Shown in pieces: positions 23,072-35,074 of a stretch of DNA of 64,000 nucleotides (the first letter of the stretch is position 1; each line of letters opens with the position of its first letter). The notes below the pieces were generated by a model. The model was given only the letters and a program-made list of their open reading frames with translations, was not told the DNA's origin and made no database searches. This stretch comes from Epichloe hybrida. Taxonomy: Eukaryota > Ascomycota > Sordariomycetes > Hypocreales > Clavicipitaceae. Location of the stretch: contig JAFEKR010000003.1 of NCBI GenBank assembly GCA_019022495.1, positions 682,001-746,000 on the forward strand, written 5' to 3'. Both the position numbers and the translations under genes were made by a program.

Positions 23072-26000
23072 CTAATTAGTGGTTAACTTTATAACTATAG
23101 ATAAGCTAGGTATTATAAGAAAAGATATTTCTATAAATACTACTACTACTACCCCTTGTTATGCCATAACGGTTATTATGGTAGAGAGGCATAACTACAT
23201 AAGTATGCTAAAGGAAGAGACTAGAATCCTAGTTGTAAGCTTATTAGGCTTCTAAGGAATTAATCTATTAACCCTTAGGCTTAGGGATATAACTTTGTTA
23301 TATCTATCTAGGATATTGTTATTAATTATTGATTTTATTGTCTATTATAAGAAAACTAACTAACTAACTAAATCTATTGCCGCGAGGCATTTATTTCGAA
23401 CCTAACGTTAAATAACCTTAGCTAAGCTAGCTAACACATTTATAACTTCTCTATAAATATTCCCTTTATCCGATAGACCTTTAATCTATTTATATAAGCA
23501 TCTATAGCTTGTTTTTTACCCTCTTTATTATTAGTGCTATTTGCCCTATGCTTATTAGTAAGAGAGAGAGATTACCTCCTTCCCTCCTTTTCATAAAAAA
23601 CAGGAAGTAGTAATTCCTATTATTCCCTTATTACTTTTCCTATTATTTTCTAGTTACTTTTAGAACTTCTATTACTTTCTTTATCTCTAGTGATTTATTC
23701 TTATTACTTTATTCTTATTACTACTTTTACTACTTCCGCTACTTTTTCTTCTATTTTTCCTATTTTTGTAATCTTCTAATTTTATTAGAGCAATAACGCT
23801 CCTGAAATACAAAAGAAAAACCTTGTAATAGCGACGGGTAAACACAGGAGCTTAATTAGTAGTAAAAACAATAAATTAGCAATATTCCTTTTATAGTTAA
23901 AAATAGTAGAGGAATCTAGACCTTCTATAAGAGAAAGGGCTGCTAGTAATAGTAAGGCTCTAATTATCACCCCTAAGAGACCTTAAAGGCATGAATTACC
24001 CCTATGCCTTTAATAGCTTACTTACGAATTCTTATATAACTAGAAAGAATCTATTAAGCTAGATCCAGAGACTACTACGTAGCTTAAGCTTAATAACCAG
24101 ATTACAAGATTTATTAACCTTAGTAAGCATTAAGGATAGAGAGATAATAACCTATAGGAATCATTCTAAGAAAACTTCGAAGGCTAGTCTAAAGACACCT
24201 TTAAAAGGGCATCTAAGGATATTATTAGAGAATTACATAATTCTTTATAAGATTATAGCGTCCTTGTTAGGCAAGGCCTAGGATATTTAATCCTAGCATT
24301 GCTTAAGGAAGTGCTTTATTAAACCTTAATACCCCTTTAGTTATAGGAAAGATTATAAGAAAGACTATAATTTTCCAAACCCCTAGAGCCTTAATATCAA
24401 TAGCCCTAATAACCTACCCTAGAAATTAACCTTCCCTAACCCTAGAGATTGCTTAAACCCTTACAAGAACCCCTGTGACAATCCCTATTATATCAATAGC
24501 TCCATCCGGATAATTATTATTAAGAATAACTAGTAGACTATTATTCACAATAAATTATACCTTTATAGTAATTCCTCTCTAAAGATTAGATTATAAAGAA
24601 GATCTTAGAGCTTATAAAAATATATAAGAATAGTAACCACTATAGTAGAAAGCTATATAACTTCTTAATACTAAAGATTACGCTCTTTAAAAATAAGTGT
24701 AATAGAATTAACCTTCCTTAAATGTATTATTAGAAGGCTTTCCCTATTATATTAATAAGTAATGCTAAGTAATACTACCTTAATTACCTCTTTAGGAATA
24801 ACTATTCCTATAAAGAGATAATTACTTATATCTATTAATGCTTTAAGACAGAAAGTAACTAGTAATTTTATTACTATAAATAGAGTAGTATAACACTAAA
24901 GAGCATAATTAAGAGAAACCCTAATAAAAGTAAGCTTAAGTGCCTTAAGATTATATTATTAACCCTTAAGAAAATCCACAAAGGCCTATACCTTACTAAG
25001 ATAGTAAATACTAAACTCTATAAGCAAGCCTTAAATGCTATAGCTAGTGTGCCTAAATATTAGATAGTGAAATATATATACTCCATAGGCTTTAAGAGTC
25101 TTACTAGAGACCTCTATAAGGTAATTACTATTATGGAATTAAATAAGAAGTCCTCCTAATACCTTTAGTACTAATAAGAAGACCCTCTAGAGGCTATGTT
25201 TACTAATTATTAGTATAGATAGTAATTATCCCCCTATAGTAAAGGAAGCTATTATAGGTAAAGCCCTAGGCTAAGTACTAAGCGCTACTTTATATATAGT
25301 AAGAGCAGCTGCTAGTCTTCTAATTACTTCGCTAAAGAATATTAAAAGGAAAAGGACTACTAGTAGGCTAGTAAAATATATTATACACCCCCTTTAAAGA
25401 AAAGATTCTAGGTATTTCTTACCTCCTATAAAGGGTAAGATAATAACAAGCCTAATAAAGGCTTAGGTTAGAATTAGGAATTATATCTTTTAGCCTGCAT
25501 AGAAGCTAAAGATAATAATAATAATATGGAGGAGCTACTATTAATAGTACACCTAAATATTACATAATTCTTTTACTCCGAATTATAGACTAACTATAAC
25601 GCTACTAATATTAATATCCTTATAACCCTAAATAATTAAGCCTTCTAACACATATTCCTTAGGTAGGAGCTTTATAAGCTATAAGAGTGTAATAAAGGCT
25701 TAATTTACTATATCTCTAAAGAACACTATTCTAAAGAGGTCTTTAGAGGGATTATACCTAACACTAGCGCCGTAGGAAAGTTAACTATAAGAGAGGCATA
25801 AGTAAAGGCTTTATTAAGATTAATACCTTTATTAAAGGTAACCCCTTGTGAACCTTAAATTATTATATTTAGCGCTGGATTAGTAGTTACAAGAGGAATC
25901 CTTTATATGCTTATAGAACTTAGAGAGCTTAAATTTTATGTCCTTAACATAGCTACCCCCTTTCTCTTCTTAATCACTAATATAAATAAGATATAAGTCA

Positions 26001-29000
26001 AGATTAATAACCTTGCTAATGTGCTTATCTAAGGTAATAAGACTATACCTATTATGCGATAATAGGGATATCCTTAGTGGTTACTAGAAGCAAAGGAAAT
26101 AGTTACCTTCCACCTTTTAGAAGGAGATATTTATTAATTATATTATTAACTTAGTTATCCTTCTGTTTAATAACTTGTAAAGATCCTTTACTAAGCTAGT
26201 TATAAAGTTAAGCGCTAGGTAATTAAGGAATTAACTAAAGTCTACTACTATTACTAGATGCATAGAAAGGCCCCTAGTTAATTTAAGTTTATAATCAAAG
26301 ATAACCACAAATTTAACTACGAGATCATTATTAATATCATGTAAATCGATAGCTAACTAGTGCTTTATATCATTAATTTAGTAATATTATTCTAGGTAGC
26401 CTAATTCCTTAATCTAAAGAAGTAGAAGGCTCAAGACATCTAGGATGTAATCCGCGAATATTAGATTAATACTTATCTCGGACCTCCAGATTAGATTATT
26501 TACAATACTAGTAACAACTTCGCTTCCGCTAAGTTTAGATATTATGCTTGATTAATGTTAATTAAAACTAGTAAGATACTAATTAAAGCCTATAATAGTA
26601 TTAGAAAGGTTAAGAGATATTATAGACCTCTACGCTAAGCCTATAATATTATTATAGACTTAATTAGAATAGATCTTACGCTAGAGTAACGCCTCTAAAT
26701 AGCTATTAAGGCTATTAATAACTTTATAAGCCTAAATAGTATTATCCTAACTATACTAGTCTTCAGAGGCTACTTATAGATAATAGATAAGTTACTGCTA
26801 AGCATCTCTATTATTTAATATACTAAGGTAATTCGTAAGGTAATGGATAAAGTCTAACGTCTTCTAGCTTTATAGCAGGTCTATAATACCCTTAGAGCCT
26901 AGAATAGCCCTAATATAGCGCCTATATATTAGCTACCCTTATAGGCTAATATACGCGTGTAAAGAGAGAAAGGTAGCTAGCATAGCCTATATAAGCTATT
27001 TACTACTAATAGAGAGACCTATACTATTAATATACCCTATAGCCTAGTAAAGTTTTACTTTATAGTAGTAAAGCCCTATTATAAAGACTTATATATTATA
27101 GAGGGACTAGAGTAGTAAGAGATAAAGCCTTATAACACGCTAGAGTAGTAGGAGATAAAGCCTAGTAATGTAAAGGAAGAAGTAACTATATAACTAACCA
27201 CTGCTAATAAAAGAGATTCTCTAATAAAAGATAGTAAAGAGTAGTAGACACTAGCTAAGAGAAAGTAAGGGAGACTAAGAAAGGCCCTTATAGTGTAATT
27301 TATAAGTATAGGAGAGTCTAATAAAGAGGCTTATAAAGCCTAAAAGGCCCTAAGGGGAAGCTATTAAGTTAAAGACTTATTACTATACCTTAAAGGAATA
27401 AAAGTAAGGAAAAGAAAACCTTATAGCCCTAAGAAGGATATTAGCCTAGTTTAGCTCTATATACTTATAAATAAAGATTAAGAGAAGGCCTTTATTTAAG
27501 AGATTATAACTAGAGGGATACTAAGTATAGTATTCCTTATAGCAAAGGAAGAGGCTGATTAGAACCTTACCCTTTAGCTTTACTAAGAAGGAAGGATTAT
27601 AACCCTAGGAAAACCCTTTAAGCAGTCTAATTAAGCTAAGATTAACGCTTTATAAGCTTATAATATGTTTAAATTTATTAAGTTTAACCTAGTGAAGCAT
27701 AGAGGTTATAGAATCTTTGATTCTTGTATAGTTAGAGAGATTAAAGGCAAAGGAACGGATTCGCTATATAAGAAATCCCGCCTTATTATATAAGGCCATA
27801 ATAATAAAGGAAAGGAATTTATCCTAATGTAATCGCTAATAATATAACAAGCAAGCCAACGACTAATCGTAGCTATTGCTCTATTATTAAGAAGAAAAGG
27901 CATTTACCTTTAGATTCGCGATATTACATAAGCTTACACTTAATCGCACATAGTGCTAACGAGGCTAATTATTATGAGATTGCTAAAGTAAATTACATAT
28001 CTCTTTCTAGAAGGGACTGTAATTAAATTAATCAGACCTCTTTACAGGATTATAGAGGCTAGAACCTACTAGTAGGTAATGTACTTCTATTACTATAGGG
28101 ATAACCTTAATATAATAACCTTAACCTATAATCCCTGCTTATTAATCATAGCCCTGAATAATAAGAATCTCTTTAGTATTATTAGAATATAAACTAATAA
28201 TATATTAGGCCTAAGTAATAATAACTTCTTCTAAAAAGAAGAGAAAGAGCTCTAGAAGGCTAATTTTATAGCTAAAGAAAAGCAATAATTAACCACTAAA
28301 AACCCCCTTATCTTTAATAGCTATATCTTAACCTAGAACACTAATAATTTGCTAATCTTAACCTAGAAAGGTTAGAGTTAGAAGATTAAGGAAGTTAATC
28401 CTTAATCCTTAATAGTAAAGCAAGATTATATAGAGCAACAAGCGTAAGGAAGCTATATTATAACTATATGTTAACTAGAGGCTTTATATAACTTATTAAT
28501 TATAGCTTAATACTAAGAACCCTCTAGGGAAGATATTATATGCCTTAATAAACGCCTTAAATAGCAGATTAAGAATTAATAATGCAAACTATAATATATT
28601 CCTTTGGTTCTTAAAGAGGCAAAGCTCTTCGTGTTTATAGATAAATCGCTTGCTAATAATAAGGATTTAAGCTTATAGATCGAATACGTGATTGTAATTA
28701 GCAACGAGATAATGTAAGATAACAATACCTTTATTATAAAAGGTAACATTATTACGTATAGCTTAACAAAGAGCAAGAGAGTTACTTATAGCGCGCTTAC
28801 CTCTAAGTTATATAGCATAGTTTAAGGCGTAGATATTACCTACGTGATTTCCATAACTCTACATTAGATTATAGATTAATTAAAGATACCTTGAATTCCT
28901 ATGATTCTTTGTACTAATTCTTTTTTGTTATATAAATATCTTATAAAGCTAGGAACTATAAAGGAGAAAAGACTAATAATTAATATTATAGCTCTTTATT

Positions 29001-29341
29001 AATTATACAAAAGGCATAAGATTTACGAAGTTAGGTGGATTAATAGCAATAATAATCTAGTAGATATAATAATAAAAGTATTACCAAATTTATTACTTTC
29101 CTCTTTAATTAATTTAAACGAATTAACGATTTGTGTTAAAGGATAAGTAAAGAGACCTATAATATTAGGAAACAGGAGCTTAGGTAAGGAATAATAGATT
29201 AATTTAATTAACTAATGCCGCGATAGCTAATTAGAGCAGCGGATTCCTATTAAGGGATTCACTTATATATACTTTCCTTTAATCTAATTTTTATTATGTT
29301 TTTAAGCTCTTTAGCTACAAAGGAAAAAGAGAGATTACTAG
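23072..29341 (+). pseudogene. Decayed gag-pol of the inner copia element
   Basis: The coding interior is saturated with stops. Landmarks are the gag zinc-knuckle remnant near 25281-25330, a reverse transcriptase stretch near 28110-28205 (TxNPCLLI, then a QTDD-type box reading TNN), and RNase H with VFIDKSLANNKDL near 28625-28665. Protease and integrase must lie between about 25.5 and 27.0 kb but are too altered for me to place. Confidence 0.85.
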
Positions 29342-29599
29342 TGTTAATTCCTTCGGATCTTCATTAGTTTAATTATAGCTAAAGACTAGACTAATTATGG
29401 GTCCGGCGCGATGCACGCGATATAATTGGCTACATCAATTCGCCACCCCCTTTTATGCCCCACATACGGATTTCGCCCACTTTTCTAGCATCTAGACTTT
29501 CCCTCTCTTCTCCCTCTTTCCTAGCTAGCTAACTAACTATCATCGACTTCGAATTTATACGGGATTTATTACCTGCGCAGGACCTTGGTGCATCCAACA
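29342..29599 (+). repeat. Inner element right LTR (258 bp)
   Basis: Right copy of the inner LTR. Its 3' (outer) half keeps C and G where the left copy has T and A, and its 5' (inner) half is more mutated: the mirror image of the left copy. Confidence 0.95.
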
Positions 29600-29604
29600 A
29601 TTAC

Positions 29605-29664
29605 AGAGATTAATTTAATTAAATTATCACAGGATACCTTAATTACAGGCCTCCTAGGGGGATA
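29605..29664 (+). pseudogene. 3' remnant of outer element interior with polypurine tract
   Basis: Sixty bases of outer-element sequence between the inner element and the right outer LTR. It ends in a purine-rich TAGGGGGATA, the expected plus-strand primer site next to the LTR. Confidence 0.75.
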
Positions 29665-29897
29665 TGTTAGAATCCCGCCTAAGCGCTTAACCACATGCAA
29701 GTAACTTAGACACTAGGACCTACCTAACTAGTTACTTTTCCGGACCTTTAGTAAATGCATAGTATAGTTTATATAGGCAGATTACACACCCTATAGTACA
29801 GGTACTTAGTTATTTAAACCGTAGTCCGCGCCCTCTTATAGGATCGGGCAACTCAATCCACACCTTCATTTTCTGATCCTAGCTGCTCGGTCCAACA
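29665..29897 (+). repeat. Outer element right LTR (233 bp)
   Basis: Right copy of the outer LTR, ending TCCAACA and followed by TCTTG (29898-29902), the right target-site duplication. Its 3' end is nearly free of RIP changes. Confidence 0.95.
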
Positions 29898-29902
29898 TCT
29901 TG

Positions 29903-30232
29903 CAAGTTGGGGAGCTCAGCGCTCGTGACAGCAGATCTCACCAGGCCCCGGCATAACACATCATCGTCCCTGCAACGCGTGCAATGCGTGGATGTCTTCA
30001 CAGACTACCGAGTAAGACCATCCCCAATCTCTATAAAGATCCACAATCTCTCCCTCCTCTCCCATCTGTCTTGCTCGCTCCATTCTCCGCTCCCCGTATT
30101 CTCGAAAGCCACGGCCAACGCAAAAAAAAGGCACCTCCCGACCGACCTGCCCCTTGACCTGCCCCTCCTTACCCCTCCTTGCCCCCTCCTCGCCCCTCCT
30201 CGCAGTTTCCTCAAATCAGCCACTTCGAGACC
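29903..30232. promoter_or_regulatory. Short promoter/leader between retrotransposon and lipocalin-like gene
   Basis: A 330-bp GC-normal sequence with a CT-rich leader containing repeated CCCCTCCT units at about 30160-30200. The retrotransposon ends 335 bp before the start codon, so it sits in or close to this gene's promoter. Confidence 0.5.
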
Positions 30233-31110
30233 ATGGCTGCCCCGCCAGAAAAGACCTTGAAGAACCTCAACGGACGGTGGACTGTGGTATGTTGCTAAAG
30301 ACTTCACTCGACCTTGGCAAGGATAATATGGCGTGGTCTATGTATGCGACACACTCGCCAAGTCGCGCTCGTGAGAAGAGGGGTTGCATCATCATCATGT
30401 ACATACACATTATTGCCCTTCTGGTGCTTATATGCGCCTTTTTGCCTTTTTCATCTTCTGCCCTAGCGCAGGCCCTGATCAGCATTTTTCCATCCCATGG
30501 GATCCCTCCCATGGTGCCAGTAACGCGACGCCCCCGATGGCGACCCCCATACATACAGTATTCCTGGAGCGACGACTAACATGGAAAATATGAATAGAAT
30601 TCGGAACTGTCCGAGTCCGTCGACCCCGCCTTGGTCATCCAGGGTATCGGGTACGTGTTTCGTACGGCAATCAGCTATGCCACCATCACCATTACCGTCG
30701 ACCAGTATGAAGCGCCTCCAAAGCCTCCTAACGAGTCTACCGAGACATTTACCCATATCGATATCAACCAGTCAGCGTCTGGCTTGACCAGCACCCAGGA
30801 GAATCGTTGCCTGGACGACACGGAGCGCGAACACACCGACTGGCTGTTTGGAACAGTCAAGGGTCGCACCAAATGGGTCTCACTGGACGAAGTAGAAGAC
30901 ACCTATCTGAAGAACGGCTGGGAGGTTGAGGGCGACGGCGAGTTCATCCTGGGCCACGTCGAGAATCAGGCTAGTGGGTGGACGGCCGATCAGCTCTGGG
31001 GTTTCCAGAATGTCAATGGCGAGCGCCGTTACTGCCGCAATATTGTTGTCGCCAAGGGTGATCAGCGCGCTGAATTCCGCCTTGTCTACAACTACGCAGG
31101 GGAGCAATGA
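30233..31110 (+). CDS. Lipocalin-like (calycin-type) conserved fungal protein
   Basis: Exons 30233-30286 and 30598-31110 give 188 residues; the intron is long for this window (311 bp) with GTATGT donor and ACTAAC branch. The N-terminus PEKTLKNLNGRW, then QGIGYVFRTAISYATITI, HIDINQSASG, DWLFGTVKGRTKWVSLDEVE and GWTADQLWGFQNVNGERRY, forms an alternating strand pattern. This matches a widespread fungal family of small cytosolic proteins that I believe have a lipocalin/fatty-acid-binding-like barrel. There is no signal peptide. The ligand is unknown. Confidence is high for the gene and moderate for the fold. A retrotransposon lies 335 bp upstream. Confidence 0.85.
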
Positions 31111-31814
31111 GGAAACAGGGTCGGCGGGGATCTTACTTGAGGGGACTCCTGAAAACATGAATCTTCAAACCCTCAAACAGTGTCTGAACGAAGATGACCA
31201 CAGAAACTGCCGGGTGGTCTGGTTTAGACGTGGAGCGCACTTGCTGATATTCACAAACTCCTTTGTCCAACTGCAATCAATGTAACGCTGATTACACCAA
31301 CCGTGCAGTTTTCGACCCCCGTTCCCCCTTACACCTCCCCGCACATGCCTCGGCCCCCCCCCCCCAACTTACAAGACTGCAAACCAACGCTGAACTGTGT
31401 TTGGGCTTTCGGATTGACACGCTTTCGGACAGGGCAAGCCGAAAAATAATATACCTGCCAGTGGCCGCCTGTCGTCTTGCCACAACTTATCAGCTACGCT
31501 GCTCTCGGGTTATTACATCGAGACAGCTGATATCATGCTGTCCATATGTAGAAACGCGGAAGGTGTTTACATGTAGAGGATTTGATTCGCGGCTTCAACT
31601 CATTCTTGGATAACCTAGGTACTGGCTCGTAGAGCCATGCGAGATGTCGATCCTGCAAGGTTATCTTGGACTCGTCGTCATTAGCCCCGGAGCTGTGGAA
31701 ATTAGCCGTCTATGTATGCACGGATTACAAATCGCCCCCACGCTCAAGAGTCTCTGGTATTAAATAAATGTCTAGCCCCGTAGTACGCCCAACTCGTCGT
31801 CCAACAGTCGTCAT
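31111..31814. other. Convergent intergenic spacer
   Basis: A 0.7-kb stretch between the lipocalin-like gene (+) and the CBS gene (-). No gene seen. It has a C10 run near 31353 and one copy of the dispersed motif (TATGTATGCACGGATTAC) at about 31711. Confidence 0.5.
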
Positions 31815-32449
31815 TTAGGCAGGACGTCTTTTGACAAATTCTTCCAGGTCTTGGGCCGTGGCAACGCCCAGCACAAATCTTCTGTTCTCGTCCGTGATGA
31901 CGGCGAATTCCTGTTTCCAAGGACCATCCGCCTCACCGCCCCGGAAGAACGCCTCCAAGTGTTCCAGCGGCGTCTCCATGGTAATGACTTGATATCTTCG
32001 GCCCTTTCTCTGGAAGCGGGTCATTGCCGCAGAGAGAGGGTCGTCGGGCTTGACATTGCCGCTGTCTATTTGGGCCTGAAGATGAGGCATTGAAATGTAC
32101 CCGAGAAGTGCGCGCGTCTCGGAATCGACAATGGTCAGGTGGGTGTATTCGCGCTCGAAGGCAGAGAGGAGAGCGAGTGAGATGGCATCAGAGGGGTTCA
32201 GAGACAGGGCCGCTGGGGGGTCCATGTCTTCGACGGTAGCCTGCGATGGACGGTGACTCTGTCAGCGCTCATGTTTGGAGTGGACGAGTGAGTGATGGGG
32301 GATGTGACGTCGGACGTTGCTGCGCGCATAGCACATCTGGAAAGAACAGGGCAATCGAGACGTACCCCGCGATACCTTGAGGACCATTTTGACTCGAAGG
32401 ATTTGCCGAGGTTGTTGACCGCCGGCGAGGTCCCGACTTGTGCAGCCAT
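31815..32449 (-). CDS. CBS-domain protein
   Basis: Minus-strand exons 32366-32449 and 31815-32240 give 169 residues; the intron (125 bp) has GTACGT donor and CGCAG acceptor. The frame joins YRG to ATVEDMDPPAALSLNPSDAI, the start of a CBS pair. The first CBS motif runs through TIVDSETRALLGYISMPHL (residues about 55-75), the second through EFAVITDENRRFVLGVATAQDLEEFV at the C-terminus. CBS pairs bind adenine nucleotides. This stand-alone form occurs across ascomycetes, and its partner is unknown. The start is at ATG 32449. The gene is divergent from the phosphate carrier with 736 bp between starts. Confidence 0.85.
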
Positions 32450-33185
32450 GGTGACCTGGTTCGCCTCGGAAAGTCAATCGCGATGGCTGGGAACTCGGTT
32501 GGTTTTGTGGAAACAAGATGAGACGTTGTTCCGGCGATGAACGGTCCGGCAGAGTTGGAGCTTTTACGCCGGGAACCAGACGGTATCCAGACGGGCATCC
32601 AGACGGTATCACGACGTTTTGTCGAAATTTCTTGCTGGTGGAGCATGGAACGGTGGGGGCGATTCGGCGGATCGCTCAGTCAGTCCTGCCTTGGCTTGAG
32701 GCTCACCGTGCGGGCTGGCTGAGTCGCTGACCCAATGACGGGAGGTACAACTTGCCTGTAGACCAGAGCTGGACATGCAGCGTAGTCTGGCACGAGTTGC
32801 AGGGACGGACGGCATTTCATTGATATGGCCAGGCACATCTTGGAATAATTGAAAAATAGCCACGTTGAACGAAACGAAACAATCCTAAATAACTTCTTTG
32901 GCCACAGGATGAGCGAAGCGGATCCCGGATATGACGGCGACAGGTGATGTCACCATTGTAGCAGGGCAGGTTCGACCGGATGGTTGCTGACAGCTGGGCG
33001 AGTGTTATTATGGCCGGCGCCCACTCCCGTTGAGGTTAAGTCCGGCCTTTCGTGTTTTCCCATTCCTGTCTATCCGATACCTATAACCATACTCCATCTG
33101 GTGAGAATTTAGTCGCCAGAATAATACCAGCACCCTCAACGAAGCTCCGATTTAACACACTCTTGCTTTCCAGCTCCCAGTCATC
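32450..33185. other. Divergent promoter region
   Basis: The spacer between the CBS gene (-) and the phosphate carrier (+). I see no gene. It should contain both promoters. Short GACGGTATC repeats at about 32578-32610. Confidence 0.5.
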
Positions 33186-34449
33186 ATGTCGCACCTATTC
33201 CCGCGCCCTGAAACCCTCCAGGGCTCCTTCTACGTGGCAACAGAAAGGAAGACCTCCAAGCCCACGCCATTCCAAGCTCGACCCGAGTTCTACGGTGTCT
33301 ACTCCGTAGTGGAGGAGGCGAAAGGCAAGGCCAAGAATCTCAGTGCTGAAGCTACCAAAGAGTTCGAGAAAGCAAGTTCTGCTGCTCAAGCCAAGGCGGG
33401 AAACATCGAGTTATACTCTGGCAAATATTATGCTGCTTGTACTTTCGGCGGATTACTTGCCTGCGTAAGTGTCTATGGTTGCGTCTCCTCATTCTGTCTT
33501 GTTGGAGATGATTGACTCATTGCTCTGAATTGACTAGGGTCTCACCCATACTATGGTGACTCCGCTCGATCTTGTCAAGACTCGCCGCCAGGTTGATTCG
33601 AATCTGTACAAAGGCAACTTTCAGGCATGGGGCAAGATCTTCCGTGCCGAGGGGTTTCATGGTATCATGACTGGATGGAGCCCTACCTTTTTCGGCTATA
33701 GTGCCCAGGGTGCTTTCAAGTATGGATGGTATGAGTATTTCAAAAAGACGTACAGTGATATGGCAGGCCCAGAGGCTGCGTACAAGTACAAAACTGGCCT
33801 GTACCTTGCAGCCTCGGCCTCGGCCGAGTTCTTGGCCGACCTTGCTCTGTGCCCTTTTGAAGCAGTCAAGGTGCGAATGCAGGGAACTATGCCCAACCCT
33901 TATACGGGCACAATGAATGGAATCGGTGCTGTTACGGCAAAGGAAGGGTTCTCGGGCTTGTACAAGGGATTGTATCCTTTGTGGGGCCGCCAGATCCCTT
34001 ACACGATGATGAAATTTGCATCATTCGAGACCATTGTGGAAATAATCTATGATCGACTCCCAGGACAAAAGAGCGACTATAGTAGAGCTGCTCAGACAGG
34101 AGTGTCCTTCACCGGTGGCTACCTGGCTGGTATTCTATGCGCCATCGTCTCACACCCCGCGGATGTTATGGTCAGCAAGCTCAACACCAATCGAGCATCT
34201 GGAGAGGCATTTGGGTCTGCTCTAGGCCGCATTTACAAGGACATTGGGTTTGGAGGACTTTGGAATGGTCTCCCCGTTCGAATTGTCATGATTGGTACCT
34301 TGACTGGCCTTCAGTGGATGATCTATGTAAGTTTCTCTCCATCAGAGGGAGTTGTTGAAGTTTCATGCTAACTACTCTTCAAGGACTACTTCAAAATCTT
34401 CATGGGACTGCCGACGACGGGTGGCCCTCCCCCCTCGGAGAAGAAGTAG
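33186..34449 (+). CDS. mir1: Mitochondrial phosphate carrier (Mir1/Pic2-like)
   Basis: Exons 33186-33464, 33538-34326 and 34384-34449 give 377 residues. Three mitochondrial-carrier repeats are visible from their PxD/ExxK/R signatures: PLDLVKTR (about residue 101), PFEAVKVR (about 200) and PADVMVSK (about 294). The sequence SGKYYAACTFGGLLACGLTHT, the GAFKYGWYEYFK stretch and the end GLQWMIYDYFKIFMGLP are typical of inorganic phosphate carriers of the inner mitochondrial membrane, which import phosphate with protons for ATP synthesis. The N-terminal 75 residues are hydrophilic and longer than in yeast Mir1. The last exon codes for only 21 residues; the CTAAC branch site lies 15 bases before its acceptor. 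Mir1 and Pic2 cannot be separated by eye. Confidence 0.95.
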
Positions 34450-34644
34450 GGTTCGAGTCATGTTATAGCCAGGGGAACTGGTGGCAACAAACGTGATGTT
34501 CTTTTGTGGCCCCATGTTGTACCACGGACGGGATCAAATGAATTTTTTCGTCTGGTTTTTCTATAATTTATCCTCCAAGGTCATGATGATGTTGTCCCGA
34601 TGCTCGGTCTCAATAAATCGCCCAGAGTGACTGAACCGAATTAT

Positions 34645-34733
34645 GCACACACATACACACCCACATACACACCCACACACACCCGTACACACCTACACAC
34701 CCACACACACACATTCTTTTTTGCAGTTATAAT
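34645..34733 (+). repeat. CA-rich microsatellite
   Basis: Imperfect CACACA/CATACA/CCACAC units over about 90 bases in the 3' flank of the phosphate carrier. Confidence 0.9.
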
Positions 34734-35074
34734 CTGATGATATCGTTCACCTGAGACAATGTTGGCATGAACGGGGCTGTGAGCTATCAGGACGGCAATG
34801 CATAATGGCGGCGAGATGCCTACCTTGAGTCCTTGACATTGCACACGGTGCATACATATGTATGTCAGGCAGCCAAGTCCCATGCATGCGCCGTGTTGGT
34901 CGGCGGGACAGAACAGGACGGAGCTGGTCTTGGCGGAGCGGAGACTGGAGCAGCCTATACAGTGGGTGTAGTGTGTCGCAAACGACACGGCTTACTGGGG
35001 CCTTGGCGCACTCAAAAGGCGATGAGACGAACGCCTTCTCATGCCTCTGACCAGGACCAAAGAAGTCTGGTTTT

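Larger units (their letters stand above)
22814..29599 (+). mobile_element. Inner Ty1/copia LTR retrotransposon, RIP-degraded
   Basis: A 6,786-bp element with 258-bp LTRs (TGTT...AACA) and a 5-bp ATTAC duplication, inserted into the 3' end of the outer element in the same orientation. Decayed coding motifs: a gag zinc knuckle near 25281-25330 (CxxCxxxGCxxxxH with RIP changes), a reverse transcriptase QTDD-type box near 28183-28205, and RNase H near 28617-28790 (FxDxSLANNKDL, still readable). Motif order and the QTDD form point to a fungal copia lineage different from the outer element. All frames are broken. Confidence 0.95.
17673..29897 (+). mobile_element. Outer Ty1/copia LTR retrotransposon, RIP-degraded, with nested element
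   Basis: Bounded by two 233-bp direct repeats that start TGTT and end TA/CA, with a TCTTG duplication outside. Subtracting the inner insertion (22814-29599 plus 5 bp) leaves about 5.4 kb, normal for copia elements. Decayed coding motifs are in Ty1/copia order on the plus strand: integrase C-terminal HxNxHAxxS-type stretch (20291-20330), then reverse transcriptase YxDD-like box (21765-21779), then RNase H (22388-22532). Integrase before RT excludes the gypsy order. A purine tract precedes the right LTR (29655-29664). The region is very AT-rich and packed with TA dinucleotides and stops in all frames, the signature of repeat-induced point mutation. No functional protein can be made. Confidence 0.95.

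Noticed and set aside
17906..29341. Short open frames of 60-67 codons inside the AT-rich island
   Set aside because: They arise by chance in RIP-mutated sequence and do not coincide with gag-pol motifs.
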